From Phocoena phocoena (lineage: Eukaryota > Chordata > Mammalia > Artiodactyla > Phocoenidae), in contig NC_089225.1 of NCBI RefSeq assembly GCF_963924675.1, forward strand, positions 81,441,951 to 81,505,950: a stretch of 64,000 bases of DNA, given 5' to 3'. Each line of letters opens with the position of its first letter. The first letter of the stretch is position 1. Shown piece after piece: positions 1-13,539 of this stretch. The notes under the pieces are model-generated. The model ran no database searches and was not told where the DNA came from. It saw only the letters and a program-made list of their open reading frames with translations. The position numbers were made by a program, and so were the translations under genes.

Positions 1-3000
1 CATATCGATAATTACCTTAAATGTGAATGGATTAAATGCTCCAACCAAAAGACACAGGCTTGCTGAATGGATACAAAAACAAGACCCATATATATGCTGT
101 CTAGAAGAGACCCACTTCACACCTAGGGACACATTCGGACTGAAAGTGAGGGGATGGAAGAAGATATTCCATGCAAATGCAAATCAAAAGAGAGCTGGAG
201 TAGCAATACTCATATCAGATAACATGGACTTTAAAATAAAGAATGTTACAAGACAAGGAAGGACACTACATAATGATCAAGGGATCAATCCAAGAAGAAA
301 ATATAACAATTATAAATATATATGCACCCAACATAGGAGCACCTCAATACATAAGGCAACTGCTAACAGCTATAAAAGAGGAACTGGACATTAACACAAT
401 AATAATGGGGACTTTAACACCTCACTTACACCAATGGACAGATCATCCAAACAGAAAATTAATAAGGACACACAAGCTTTAAATGACACAACAGACCAGA
501 TAGATTTAATTGATATTTATAGGACATTCCATCCAAAAACAGCAGATTACACTTTATTCTCAAGTGCGCACGGAATATTCTCCAGGATAGATCACAACTT
601 GGGTCACAAATCAAGCCTCAGTAAATTTAAGGAAACTGAAATCATAGCAAGCATCTTTTCTGACCACAGTGCTATGAGATTAGAAATAAATTACAGAAAA
701 AAAAAGTAAAAAACACAAACACATGGAGGGTAAACAATACGTTACTAAATAACCAAGAGGTCACTGAAGAAATCAAAGAGGAAATCAGAACATACCTAGA
801 GACAAATGACAATGAAAACACGATGATCCAAAACCTATGGGATGCAGCAAAAGCAGTTCTAAGAGGGAAGTTTACAGCTATACAAGCCTACTTCAAGAAA
901 CAAGAAAAATCTCAAATAAACAATCTAACCTTACACCTGAAGGAACCAGAGAAAGAAGAACAAACAAAACCCAAAGTTAGCAGAAGGAAAGAAATCATAA
1001 AGATCAGAGCAGAAATAAATGAAATAAAAACAAAGAAAACAGTAGCAAAGATCAATAAAACTAAAAGCTGGTTCTTTGAGAAGATAAACAAAATTGATAA
1101 ACCACTGGCCAGACTCATCAAGAAAAAGAGGGAGAGGACTCAAATCAATAAAATTAGAAATGAAAAAAGAGAAGTTACAACAGACACCGTAGAAATACAA
1201 AGCATTCTAAGAGACTACTACAAGCAACTCTATGCCAATAAAATGGACAACCTGGAAGAAACAGACAAATTCTTAGAAAGGTATAACCTTCCAAGACTGA
1301 ACCAGGAAGAAATAGAAAATATGAACAGACCAATCACAAGTAATGAAATTGAAACTGTGATTAAAAATCTTCCAACAAACAGAAGTCCAGGACCAGATGG
1401 CTTCACAGGTGAATTCTATCAAACATTTAAAGAAGAGCTAATACCCGTCCTTCTCAAACTTCTCCAAAAAATTGCGGAGGAAGGAACACTCCCAAACTCA
1501 TTGTATGAGGCCACCATCACCCCGATACCAAAACCAGACAAAGATACTACAAAAAAAAGAAAATTACAGACCAATATCACTGATGAATATAGATGCAAAA
1601 ATCCTCAACAAAATACTAGCAAACAGAATCCAACAACACGTTAAAAGGATCATACACCACGATCAAGTGGGATTTATCCCAGGGATGCAAGAATTCTTCA
1701 ATACATGCAAAGAAATCAATGTGATACACCATATTAACAAACTCAAGAAGAAAAACCATATGATCATTTCAATAGATGCAAAAAAGCTTTTGACAAAATT
1801 CAACACCCATTTATGAAAAAAACTCTCCAGAAAGTGGGCATAGAGGGAACCTACCTCAACATAATAGAGGCCATATATGACAAACCCACAGCAAACATCA
1901 TTCTCAATGGTGAAAAACTGAGAGCATTTCCCCTAAGATCAGGAACAAGCCAAGGATGTCCACTCTCGCCACTATTATTCAACATAGTTTTGGAAGTCCT
2001 AGCCACGGCAATCAGAGAAGAAAAAGAAATAAAAGGATACAAATTGGAAAAGAAGAAGTAAAACTGTCACTGTTTGCAGATGACATGATACTATACATAG
2101 AGAATACTAAAAATGCCACCAGAAAACTACTAGAGCTAATCAATGAATTCAGTAAAGCTGCAGGATACAAAATTAATGCACAGAAATCTCGTGCATTCCT
2201 ATACACTAATGATGAAAAATCTGAAGGAGAAATTAAGGAAACACTGCCATTTACCACTGCAACAAAAAGAATAAAATACCTAGGAATAAACCTACCTAGG
2301 GAGACAAAAGATCTGTATGCAGAAAACTATAAGACATTAATGAAAGAAATTAAAGATGATACCAACAGATGGAGAGATATACCATGTTCTTGGATTGGAA
2401 GAATCAATATTGTGAAAATGACTATACTGCTCTGCCAAAGCAATCTACAGATTCAATGCAATCACTATCAAATTACCAATGGCAGTTTCTACGGAACTAG
2501 AACAAATCATCTCAAAATCTGTATGGACACACAAAAGACCCCGAATAGCCAAAGCAGTCTTGAGGGAAAAAAACGGAGCTGGAGGAATCAGACTCCCTGA
2601 CTTCAGACTATACTACAAAGCTACAATAATCTAGACAATATGGTGCTGGCACAAAAACAGAAACATAGATCAATGGAACAAGACAGAAAGCCCAGAGATA
2701 AACCCACGCACCTATGGTCAACTAATCTATGACAAAGGAGGCAAGGATATACAATGGAGAAAAGACAGTCTCTTCAATAAGTGGTGCTGGGAAAATTGGA
2801 CAGCTACATATAAAAGAATGAAATTAGAACACTCCCTAACACCATACACAAAACTAAACTCAAAATGGATTTGAGACCTAAGTGTAAGAACAGACACTAT
2901 AAAACTCTTAGAGGAAAACATAGGAAGAACAGTCTTTGACATAAATCACAGCAAGATCTTTTTTGATGCACCTCCTAGAATAATGGAAATAAAAACAAAA

Positions 3001-4010
3001 ATAAGCAAATGGGACCTAATGAAACTTAAAAGCTTTTGTACAGCAAAGGAAACTACAAAGAAGATGAAAAGACAACCCTCAGTATGGGAGAAAATATTTG
3101 CAAATGAATCAACAGACAGAGGATTAATCTCCAAAATATATACACAGCTCATGCAGCTCAATATTAAAAAAACAAACTACCCAATCCAAAAATGGGCAGA
3201 AGACCTAAATAGCCATTTCTCTAAAGAAGACATACAGATGGCCAAGAAGCACATGAAAAGCTGCTCAACATCACTAATTATTAGAGAAATGCAAATCAAA
3301 ACTACAATGAGGTATCACCTCACACCAGTTAGAATGGGCATCATCAGAAAATCTACAAACAACAAATGCTGGAGAGGGTGTGGAGAAAACGGAACCTTCT
3401 TGCAATGTTGGTGGGAATGTAAATTGATACAGCCACTATGGAGAACAGTATGGAGATTCCCTACAAAACTAAAAATAGAATTACCAGACGATCCAGCAAT
3501 CCCACTACTGGGCATATACCCAGAGAAAACCATAATTCAAAAAGACACATGCACCCCAATGTTCATCACAGCACTATTTACAATAGCAGGTCATGGAAGC
3601 AACCTAAATGCCCATCCACAGATGAATGGATAAAGAAGATGTGGTACATATATACAATGGAATATTACTCAGCCATAAAAAGGAACGAAATTGGGTCATT
3701 TGTTGAGACGTGGATGGATCTAGAGACTGTCATACAGAGTGAAGTTAAGTCAGAAAGAGAAAAACAAATATTGTATATTAATGCACATATGTGGAACCTA
3801 GAAAAATGGTACAGATGAACTGGTTTGCAGGGCAGAAATAGAGACACAGATGTAGAGAAACAAACGTATGGACATCAAGACGGGAAGTGTCGGGGGTGGT
3901 GGTGGTGGTGGTGTGATGAATTGGGAGATTGGGACTGACATGTATACACTGCTGTGTATAAAACTGATGACTAATAAGAACCTGCTGTATAAAATAAAGA
4001 AATAAATAAA
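1..4010 (+). mobile_element. L1 retrotransposon, ORF2 and 3' end, inactivated
   Basis: The sequence runs from near the start of ORF2 (endonuclease, [21 protein letters not shown]) through reverse transcriptase (FADD at 2073-2084) to the C-terminal Cys region and a 3' end with AATAAA-rich sequence at 3990-4010. The reading frame is broken by shifts near 250-400, 1550, 1800, 2060 and 2450, so it codes for no working enzyme. The left end is cut by the window, so the full extent is unknown. A GGT run (3895-3912) is in the 3' UTR. Many short open frames on both strands here are fragments or shadows of this ORF2. Confidence 0.93.
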
Positions 4011-4017
4011 GTGGAAG

Positions 4018-4335
4018 AGAGAGGCAGAGGAGAGCTTGAGAAAGAGAGGTGATGATAACAAGCCGTGTCAGAGAGCTGCTAAATTGCTGGCTTTGAAGGT
4101 GGGAGGCGGCAGCCATAAGCCAAAGAATGTAGGTGGCCTCTAGAAGCTGGAAGAGGCAAGGAAACGAATTCTCTCCTAGAGCCTCCAGAAAATAACACAG
4201 CCCTGCTGACATCTTGATTTTAACCCAGCGAGACTTGTGTCCGATTTTTAACCTAAAGAACTCCAAGATAATAAATGTGTGTTATTTTAGGCACTGAGTT
4301 TACAGCAATGCTACAAGCAGCAACAGAAAGCTAGT
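4018..4335 (+). mobile_element. MaLR-type LTR remnant (MST/MLT1-like)
   Basis: Contains the typical MaLR order: a GGAAGAGGCAAGGAA-like segment, then CCTTGATTTT, CTCCAAGATAATAAATG..TGTTATTTTAG and a GCTAGTACACTATT end. It lies directly after the L1 3' end, so the L1 probably inserted in or beside it. The family name is from memory. Confidence 0.6.
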
Positions 4336-5925
4336 ACACTATTTCACACACATCTTTCTTTATCGATATTTATAGATCGAATTTTGTTTTAATGGTGTTT
4401 AATATACTTGACTTCTCCTAAGAAGACACGTGTGCCTGAAATTCAGATACAGCAATGAGAAAAAAGGAAATGACTGGTAAGGAAGCATAACTAAAAAGGA
4501 ATGTTGCACCTAAATGTGGGAAGCTTATATTATAAAGTTTTACCTCACATACTTAAAATATGCAGCATTTACTGAATCCAGTTAATCTAACATTCTTCCT
4601 CAATTATGTATCCAAAGAGAAAAACTACACCAAAAAATTTGTTTTCCTAGTATTTTTATAATCCCCTCTCTGAGAAATCTATAAGACTTGCCTCAACCAT
4701 TCAAAAAGCATTTAAACTTGCTTATGTTCTTCCACTGCTAACAGTTTTAACTGTTATAAAATTGCCTAATCATGGGGCTTCTTCTGGGGATATTTCTCCC
4801 CAGATGAGCTTTGGGGGTCAGGATCCCTGTACTCTGCTTCTTTTCTTCTGTTATAGTAACTTTCCCTCATAGCCTTTATTATATTAACTAGCTCTGATAC
4901 AGAAGCTGTGTGATATTTACAGAGTCAGAAAATGTGGGGTCCTCTTGTACCTCACATGGCCTTTCCAGAGATCAATGGCATCTGTAAAAGGAGCAAACTA
5001 GACTGTAGCATCCTCTCCAACTGTTAAGTACTACGAGCCACAGAACAAAGATGCATTCATTTTAAAGTATACCACTCTACACTTCAAATTATCTCCTTCA
5101 CAGTGGAATGTAAAGTAATTAAACTCTCAGATGACCCGTTAAAACAAAAAGCTTGGTTCTTAATGAGTTGATTCCACTTTTAGATCCCAGTGGATACACA
5201 CCCTCCTGCTACATTTAACAGAGAAATAAGCTAACCTGTACATGCAGAGAATATGGTTTTAATTCCATGATCTGGGAGTGCCCTAAAAAAAAAATCTGGT
5301 CTAGATGTTCTAGTTATTGCTAGAAAGAAAAGCTACTACTATGGGTCCATGATACCGTAACCAGAAATCTAAACTCCAAAAAACTCTGAAAACTAAAAGT
5401 TTTTTCATTTAAGTCTTTTGGTGGCAAAATCTAATCTGACCTGAACTCATCCAAGAGCAAAACCAACATGAACTAATGTGATGCTATTTAGTTTTTACCC
5501 CTTTAGCGTACATCTTCATTTGTCACAGAAATATTAATATGATTGTAGGGTGGTACCAAAGGTCCCACGAGAAGTGTTATATAATATATGGTTTATGCAC
5601 CTTATTCTAAAGATCAGAAAAACTCCAAATTCCAAAACATGCCTTGCCCCAAGGGTTTCAAGTAAGGGACTGGGAACTGTATTCTAAAACAACCATCATT
5701 TTCGGTAGGGGTCCTCAACTTTTTAATGGCAATGATTTACATCACTTGTTTTAAAAGTTTTAAGTCCATTTTATAGTGAACATACTCACACAGAGTGCCC
5801 AAATGAATTCTGTAAGAAATATCCTCCCTGCAAATACTCACTTGGCTCATCTTAGTGGAGGAAGGAAGCCTGGGCTCTTTAATTTCATACAAGACTACCA
5901 ATTTGGTGGAAAGATGTAAATAATG
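4336..5925. other. No gene or clear repeat
   Basis: AT-rich sequence with only short chance ORFs. It is probably ALS2 intron 1 if the promoter assignment holds. Confidence 0.5.
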
Positions 5926-5929
5926 AGAG

Positions 5930-6760
5930 AGGTGCTGTGTCCTAGAACAACTAGGACTTAGTGATGTATTAGACATAAGTGGGGGATAAAGGAGAAGGAG
6001 GTATCAAAAATGACCTCTAATTTCGCCCTTGAACAACTGTGTAGTGGTACCATTTACTGAAATGAGGAAGAGTGAGAGGGTAGGATTCTGAAGTGGAAGG
6101 TAAGATTCTCGTAAGACAAGATTTTTTTATAAGTTCAAGATGCCTGTGAGAAATCCAAGAATACATGTCAAGTGAGCAGCTGAATATGTGAGCATGGAGT
6201 TCAGAAAAAAGGTCTCAACTATTGATATAAACTTGGGAAGGCATATGGATAATATCTGAAATCAAGGCAATTGACAGTATCACTGGAGTGTGTGTTAAGA
6301 GAAAAGGAAGGCACAGAATCAAGCTGTTAAGTTACTCGGATAGGATGAGCAACAAGCAAAGACTGAGGTGAGAAATGGCCTGAGAGGTAGAACAAACAAG
6401 AGTCTGATGTGGGCACACGAAGCAAAGCAGAGAGTGTTTCCAGCAGGAATGACGGGTCAACACGGCTGGGCTCTCAGCTGGGGACTGAAAAACAGATTGC
6501 AGCAGGCTGACTATAAATGGCAGGTGAGGACATGAAAATAAAGTTGGTGTAAATGATGCTTTTAAAAAATATTGAAATGGCAAACAGAAATGGAGAAGCA
6601 GCTGGAGAGAAACATGAAGATCAAGGGTGTAATTTTGGGGGGTGGGGGAAGATGAAAGACAGCTGAACATGTTTGTAGGACAATGACATGGTTCCTAGAT
6701 GCAAGGGAGACAAGGACAGAGGGCAGAACCAAAATCCTGGACAAAAGTGGAAGAGGGTAG
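5930..6760 (-). mobile_element. L2 LINE remnant
   Basis: Antisense L2-like words appear in order, such as CCATTTACTGAAATGAGGAAGA, the TTCAAGATGCCTGTGAGAAATCC region and GAACATGTTTGTAGGA, corresponding to the reverse-transcriptase part of L2 read on the minus strand. It is heavily diverged with no open frame of note. Confidence 0.55.
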
Positions 6761-9575
6761 CGTCCGGAACACGCATGCAGTGGGACTGGTCTTTCACAAG
6801 AGAAAGGGTCTACATTTTAAAAAGAAACAAAACAACAGGTACTGATACAGGCAGGATTATGGATTTTGTGGCGGGAGGATAAGAGTCCCACATGATGGCA
6901 CCTGTAAGTGACTAGGACTTCACAGTATGTGTGCTATGTTTTTCTAATCTCACACCTGGTTCCATTCATTCTGTCTCTTTATTTTATTTTGCCACATTTA
7001 CACATTTCTGTAAACTGCCTTTTAGGAACAAGGCAGAATATAAATAAAAATTTTAAAATATGAAACAGAAATGTGTTAATGGACTAGTATCCCAAATGCA
7101 AAAAGAAAATTAAATCATGTAGCATTCTATGTATTCACATCTAGTAAACTTTATTCTCTGGACAAAGTCCTTTTGCCTTAATAATTTAGTAAAAGTTAGT
7201 ATATTAACTTTAATTAAATTTCAACAACTAAAACCACATGTAGTTTTCTTACCTACTGTACTCCAGGTATGGAACTAATATAAAACTTCCACGGAAGCCA
7301 AAAACATCTTATGCTCTATTATATCCCAGCTGCTTAATATAGTCCTGACATACAACAAGTACTCAATAAATACCTGTAGACAGACTAGGCCTATATAAAT
7401 CAACAAGTTCCTACCCTTAAGAAGTTTACATAGGAGTATGTTCTATCTTTCTGTCTAGCATGATGGCTCTAAGTAGACAGTGCCCTCGAGGCATAAGAAA
7501 GCTAACTTAACACTAGCAAAGCTGGGCCCTTCTACTCTTAGTCTCCTGTCTCATTTATTGGTTTAAAATAAGTGTATTGATTAAAATAGTGAAATAATAG
7601 CAATAATTATAGTTATAAGAGTAATGATATTACTGTTTAGAATGACAAGACATTAAGATAGGAAGACAATAAAAATAATAATAAAGGAGCAAACTGTATC
7701 ATAATGCCTTGAAACGAATTTGGACATAGAGTGAATCTGACATAAAATTACTACAGATTTCATGCAGTCATTTACACTTTCTCTTTAAAGTCTGAGTTAG
7801 CTGTGTTTTATTACAATGTAGTAAACCAGAGTTTATACTGTGAATGCAGTAAACAATAATTGAAGACCCTATGGAATTTTACACATGGTAAATGCTTAAT
7901 AAATATTTGCTTGTAGAGGCTCAGTCTACATTTACACATGGATTAAGGCAACTTTTGACTCAAACACCTGATTTACAACTAATCTGTACACCAACAACTG
8001 CTACTTCCTGGATATCCTGCCACTCTAGCCTTTACCCACCACCACCGAAGGCTGAGGAACACTCACCTTGCACCTAAGGCTTGACAAACCAACCACCATC
8101 AAAGGGGGAGGCCACTTCAAATCCTAGCCCTCTCAGCCTGAAATGCTGCACTGGAGGCACTGCCTAATACCACTATGGGAGCTGACCAACCCCTTAAATC
8201 CTGACCCAGAGTTCAGGAGTTCAGTAAATTAATGCATTAAATAAAGTCAGTAGGCTGGCCTAGAGAGTACTTATTATTTATAATGTTGTTACTAGTGGGA
8301 TAATGCACTTAAGTCATTGATTCAAAATATATTATAAACTCCTGGAGGTCAGAAACCATGACTTATTCATCGGTACATTCTTGTACCCATGGTAACCACT
8401 AGGTATAAGCTGGCTACGCGTAAGTGAGTCCTCAGTGGAAGACAACCCTCGATCTTAAATTCCAGTCCACAGACTTCCAAATGATTAGAAGGTTTCCACC
8501 AGTCCTCGGACTTCCAAATGATTAGGTTTCCATGCCTGTTATAAAAGTCAATGTCTGACATGAAAGGAAAGTGTCTTCTCATAACAGAAACTCTTATACA
8601 TAATTTGCTAATGGTACTTCCTAACAAGGAAGATGCTTTTATTTCATGTCACTTCACAGATGTTAGACAACCTAGGAAAGAACAGTCCCTTTCTCCTTAG
8701 TACACGGAGACTGTTTCTGGGCAATCAGGGACACTAAGGCTTCATAGTCTCTTTCTCTTTTTACTTATTATTTTTTTTTATGGCCTGCTAATTTCACCCT
8801 GAAACCTACTAAAACGACACTCTTCTGATTGTTGAGAATCTTCTAAAATGGATATTACTCATGGGAGAGGGGGATAAACATGGTAAAATAAACACCCAGC
8901 AAATACCCATTTAGCTCCTTTTTGCACCCACTGCCTATCTCTTTAAAATGCATTTTCTGTAAATACTAAATTCCCATGAAACATTCTGATAAATATTATA
9001 ATACCAGCAACTGAATTTCAAATTCCCAGGTACTGCAACCATTTATGCCTATTATTACTTGATAGCATATAATTTCTGATATAAATTATTCCTTTAATAC
9101 TTTGCTACTATTCTTTTACTAAAATGGCTACTTTTTTAAAAAAGGCAATATTACAGAAACACAGTTCAAAGTATGTTGGCTTATGTTACCAATCAATAAC
9201 ATCCAGTGCTTAAGGTCAACAAGGGGCCACATAACTGAACAGGGAGTACACATGTCAAAATATACTGCTCTGGAGATATAAGCTTCACTTAGAGTATTTT
9301 GAAAGTGCTAATAACAGGTATTCTTGATTAGGAATGAAAATATTGTTTTTAAATGTGTGAGTCATATTAGAGATCAGCTATTAAATTCACTATTTGTTAC
9401 TCAACCATTTAACGCATTGTCGTCATGTTTACTAATCAATACCTGTAGAAAGAGCATTATTTTGTTTGAGCAATAACTAGGACACTTGCATTCACAGTAT
9501 AAAACTCAGGTTTACGACAATGTAATAAAATTTAACCAATGAAAACTTTAAAAAAGTGTTAATGACTACATGATA
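6761..9575. other. No gene; scattered L2/MIR scraps
   Basis: Short L2-type 3' ends are seen near 7300-7385 and 8285-8400 (plus strand, ...AGTACTCAATAAATA and CTCCTGGAGGTCAGAAACC). Two near-copies of CGGACTTCCAAATGATTAG-type sequence occur at about 8470-8525. Otherwise AT-rich unique sequence. Confidence 0.45.
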
Positions 9576-9590
9576 TCTGCAGTAATTTTG

Positions 9591-9748
9591 TTTTTTTTTT
9601 TAATATTTAAATATTTATTTATTTATTTATTTGGCTGTGCAGGGTCTTAGTTGCGGCATGCGGGATCTAGTTTTCTGACCAGAGATCAAACCCGGGCCCC
9701 CTGCATTGGGAGTGCAGAGTCTTAACGCTGGACCACCAGGGAAGTCCC
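9591..9748 (-). mobile_element. CHR/ART2-type SINE
   Basis: tRNA-derived SINE in reverse, ending GGACCACCAGGGAAGTCCC. It is flanked by a 15-bp target duplication, TCTGCAGTAATTTTG (9576-9590) and TCCGCAGTAATTTTG (9749-9763), with one mismatch. Confidence 0.88.
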
Positions 9749-10253
9749 TCCGCAGTAATTTTGTATGTGAGTCACTCCGTCAAATTCCTTGCAGGGCTTT
9801 ATGATACAATGCACTCCCCTATACTTTGAGAGTTCGTGATCAGTACATGCCTGCACTTCCCAAGAGTCTCTAGAATTTAAATTCCCCTGCAGCCTTTCAA
9901 GAAGGATCATTCCTCACATCCTAAGGCAAGCATCTTCCCAGGAGCACAAGTCAAACAGAAAAGTCTGTCTCCTCTCTTTAGAAAAGCTTTACATAGTGGA
10001 GCTGCATTGGCACATTCTTTTCACCGCGGGGAGAGAAGCTACAAAGTAAAAAAAAAAAGAAAGCATATCGGGAGAGAGCCCCGATTATATATAAAAATTC
10101 TAAGGTGCTAGTTTCACAAACTATCTTAACCATTCACAAATCTGTAAAAATATTAATAATAATAATGTACAAATCCATCATTGAGTTTTAATAAATATTT
10201 TCATATTTGCTTAAGCTCCCTTTAAAATAGAAGAAAAAGTTATACGTAGATTT

Positions 10254-10608
10254 GGGACTTCTCTGGTGGTGCAGTGGTTAAGAATCTGCCTGCCAAGGCA
10301 GGGGATAAGGGTTTGAGCCCTGGTCCGGGAAGATCCCACATGCCGCGGAGCAGCTAAGCTTGTGCACAACAACTACTGAGACTGCGCTCTGGAGCCCACA
10401 AGCCACAACTACTGAGCCCACGTGCCACAACTACTGAAGCCCACGTGCCTAGAGCCCGTGCTCTACAACAAGAGAAGCCACCGCAATGAGAAGCCCACGC
10501 ACTGCAGTGAAGAGTAGCCCCCCGCTTGCCGCAACTTAGAGAAGTCCTGCGCACAGCAACGAAGACCCAACGCAGCCAAAAATAAATAAATTAAATAAAT
10601 TAAAAAAA
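10254..10608 (+). mobile_element. CHR SINE, long form
   Basis: Starts GGGACTTCTCTGGTGG and ends in an A-rich AAATAAATAAATTAAA tail. Target duplication: AAAAGTTATACGTAGATTT (10235-10253) and AAAAGTTATACATAGATTT (10609-10627). Confidence 0.93.
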
Positions 10609-10826
10609 AAAAGTTATACATAGATTTGAAGGAGCTCTACCCAAACCTTCCTTCTCCAGAGTTACCCACTATTCCTAAAGTTAATGTGTCTTATTTCCAT
10701 GTATATTCTTATACTTTTATGTACTCTCACTAGATACACACATATCAATAAACAGTAATATGCTATATTGTTTCAAAACTCTACATAAATGCATAATACA
10801 GTATTCATATATCCTTTGGCAACTTG

Positions 10827-11032
10827 GTTTTTTTTTTTTTGCGGTACGCGGGCCTCTCACTGTTGTGGCCTCTCCCGTTGCGGAGCACAGGCTCCGGACT
10901 CGCAGGCTCAGCGGCCATGGCTCACGGGCCCAGCTGCTCCGCGGCATGTGGGATCTTCCCAGACCGGGGCACGAACCTGTGTCCCCTGCATCGGCAGGTG
11001 GACTCTCAACCACTGCGCCACCAGGGAAGCCC
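10827..11032 (-). mobile_element. CHR-1 SINE
   Basis: Poly-T followed by GCGGTACGCGGGCCTC, ending CCAGGGAAGCCC. Flanked by GCAACTTG at 10819-10826 and 11034-11041. The insertion split an old L1-like segment that resumes at 11040-11240. Confidence 0.94.
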
Positions 11033-11041
11033 AGCAACTTG

Positions 11042-11245
11042 CTTTTTTTACTCAATATTATGTACTTGAAATATGTATCCATGTTATATACAAAAATCTA
11101 GTTTATTCATTTTTACCAAGGGACAGTATTCCATTGCATGAATAAACCATAGTTTATCCATTTCCCTACTAAAGTACAGCTGGATTGTTCTACTTTATCA
11201 CTATTTTAAGAGTTGCTATAATCATCTTTGTTAGATGTTTGCTTG
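11042..11245 (-). mobile_element. Old L1 3'-region fragment
   Basis: Reads ..AGTATTCCATTGCATGAATAAACCATAGTTTATCC.., the well-known antisense L1 motif around a Kpn-type 3' end. Diverged and short. 11246-12755 beyond it shows no recognised repeat or gene. Confidence 0.5.
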
Positions 11246-12754
11246 GGCAATTGCTCCAATTTTAGTTAAGAATTTAGCTCAACAAAAATTTAGGTTGCGG
11301 AAGAAAAGAACCCTTAGAATGAAAGTAAATTCACCCAGATCCCATTGACCCAGTCTTTTTTTTCATAGGAGTTGAGAAAACTGTACATTTTTCTTCAAAA
11401 CCAAACTGTATGAACTGTACAATAAAAGAGTAAGTCTACAAGAGCCCCCAAAAGTACTCAATACATCTCTGATTTGAATATTTCTGCTCTATTCACGTGG
11501 ATCAATTAATTCACCTATGTTCAGCTCTTCTGTCACTTGTGTGATGCTGGCAAACATCAAGACAGAATGTAAAGATGGCACCATTACATCTATAGACGAA
11601 CGGGAAATGGGGATAGGAAAATAAATGTAATGCTAAAAAGGACCACGTCATAATTGGTTGCTATCTTATTCGTGGTTACCGCGCATTTTCTTAAGGACTG
11701 ATATCCTTAAGAAATCTACTTCCTTATAACTGATGACTGAATTAATTGGTCATTTATGAAAAGTTAAAAGAAAAAATATGTTTAAAAAAAACTCTACCAG
11801 AAATATCTATACCCCTAATACAGTTAGAGTATGTGGTGGGTTTAATTCCACAAAGTTATTAAAATCCTCACAGCATTCTTCTGAGCGCCGGCGAAAAAGG
11901 CTCAACCTCACACTACATCAAAGCAAGCCTTCTTTTACACCAGCTCAAAAATCACCACTACCTTCCTTCCTAGTTTTTCAACTCATACCTTACCTAGTCT
12001 CAGTAAAGAATTATAAAAGGATTTTACAAGTCAGTCATATTCTTTGGAAATACCTTTAGAATGGATCCAGCAATACTGCATTTAACCCATGTTTTTCATG
12101 AAAATGTCTAAGATTGATAGTACTCTTCCCATCTAATCACATGAAAACTAAAATCAGTTCTCAGTGAGGTTGTTACCATACTTTTTGCTTCTTTGACAGT
12201 CAAAATGCCCAAAGTAAGTCAATGACAACCTAAGTTCTGAAAGGCTGAAATTTGGAGAAAAGGGATTCCAGTTCACATAGCATAAATCAACTTAAAAAAT
12301 AAGGGGCTAACATAATGCCAACTCAAATCCCCACACACACAAATTACGTGTTTGGTTCTTTATGTTCTGCATCAAATTTTAATATTGTGAAACAGCTTCT
12401 AACATTTCTTGCTATAGCTATGAATCTTAAGTCTGCCAATACTAGTCATTGTTTGGAAACTAAGTAATAAATTTAAACTAGGTATAGATTCCATCAGCAT
12501 TTTAGGTTCTAATGGAACACATTAAAAGTTCTAATGGAACACCAAAGTTACTATAGACCAACCTGAAATCATATTTTCTCTAAATATACCCCTATATCAT
12601 AAACCTATCTGGAAACTATCCCTTGATTTTAAAAAGTAAACTATAGTTCTTTTCTTAAAAAGTATTCAGTTCTCTTTCACATCATTTTGAAAACAGTGAG
12701 TCAGTGGATCATGATGTAGTGGAAAAGGAAATGACTTATAAAAATGGCTAATAT

Positions 12755-12995
12755 GTACTGAATATCTACATACAGTGCCAAGCACTGTAAAAAAAAAATA
12801 TGATACATGAACCATTACATGTAAAGGTACCATTATGAGGAAGGTACTCTTATACCCGATTCAGAGATAAGGAAATGGAGGCAGATAAGTAACTTGCCCA
12901 AATTCAAAGATGTAAGTGTATGTGACTCCAGGTATGCTCAGGTCTAAAGCACTTCACCACTATGCTTGTATTATCAAGATTAAAATACTGTAATC
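12755..12995 (-). mobile_element. MIR SINE
   Basis: Antisense MIR core: ..ATTCAGAGATAAGGAAATGGAGGCAGATAAGTAACTTGCCCAAATTCA.., preceded by the AGTGCCAAGCACTGT region. Diverged, as expected for this old family. Confidence 0.75.
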
Positions 12996-13539
12996 TACTG
13001 CAAGAGCAAATTTTTCACTCCTTAAATTCTTAATTTTATTCTTTAAAGCCTTTTAAAGAACATTTACAGCCACCAACAAATCCAAAAGGCAACAGACTAA
13101 GGATCTGCGTTTGTGTTCAACAGTGATTTCCTTTTCCATTCTAAACCAAAAAGAGAATACTCTACTTGGATAAGCCACTTCAGCCCGTGTGCTTTTCCTC
13201 TTCCCTCATCAACAAAGACCTAAGCAGTACAACACTTCGGCGAACCTACACTTGTCTGTCTCCAAAGTAGCCCTATTACACAGAGGACCAACACCACCGT
13301 CAGGACCATTTCCTTACGACAGCCCCTATGTTATTCTGTTCCTATCTTCACTTTTCAAAAGAACTTAACCACCCTCTGCTGGATAACTTGACACGACAAA
13401 GGACTAAGGCTAAACTACTAATGCTTAATATCAAAGTCATTTTCTTTTTCCACAACCGCCTTTTCAAGCCAGCAAAACTCTCGGTTCACTCTCCACCGCG
13501 ATCTGCATCTATGAACAAACCCACCTGGGACACTCATCA

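Noticed and set aside
823..3818. Long ORFs with reverse-transcriptase similarity as candidate genes
   Set aside because: They are fragments of one broken L1 ORF2, not host genes.
10824..11145. Repeated ORFs of 60-120 codons with strings like [19 protein letters not shown]
   Set aside because: The same peptide recurs at every CHR SINE in several frames. It is the SINE translated, not a gene family.
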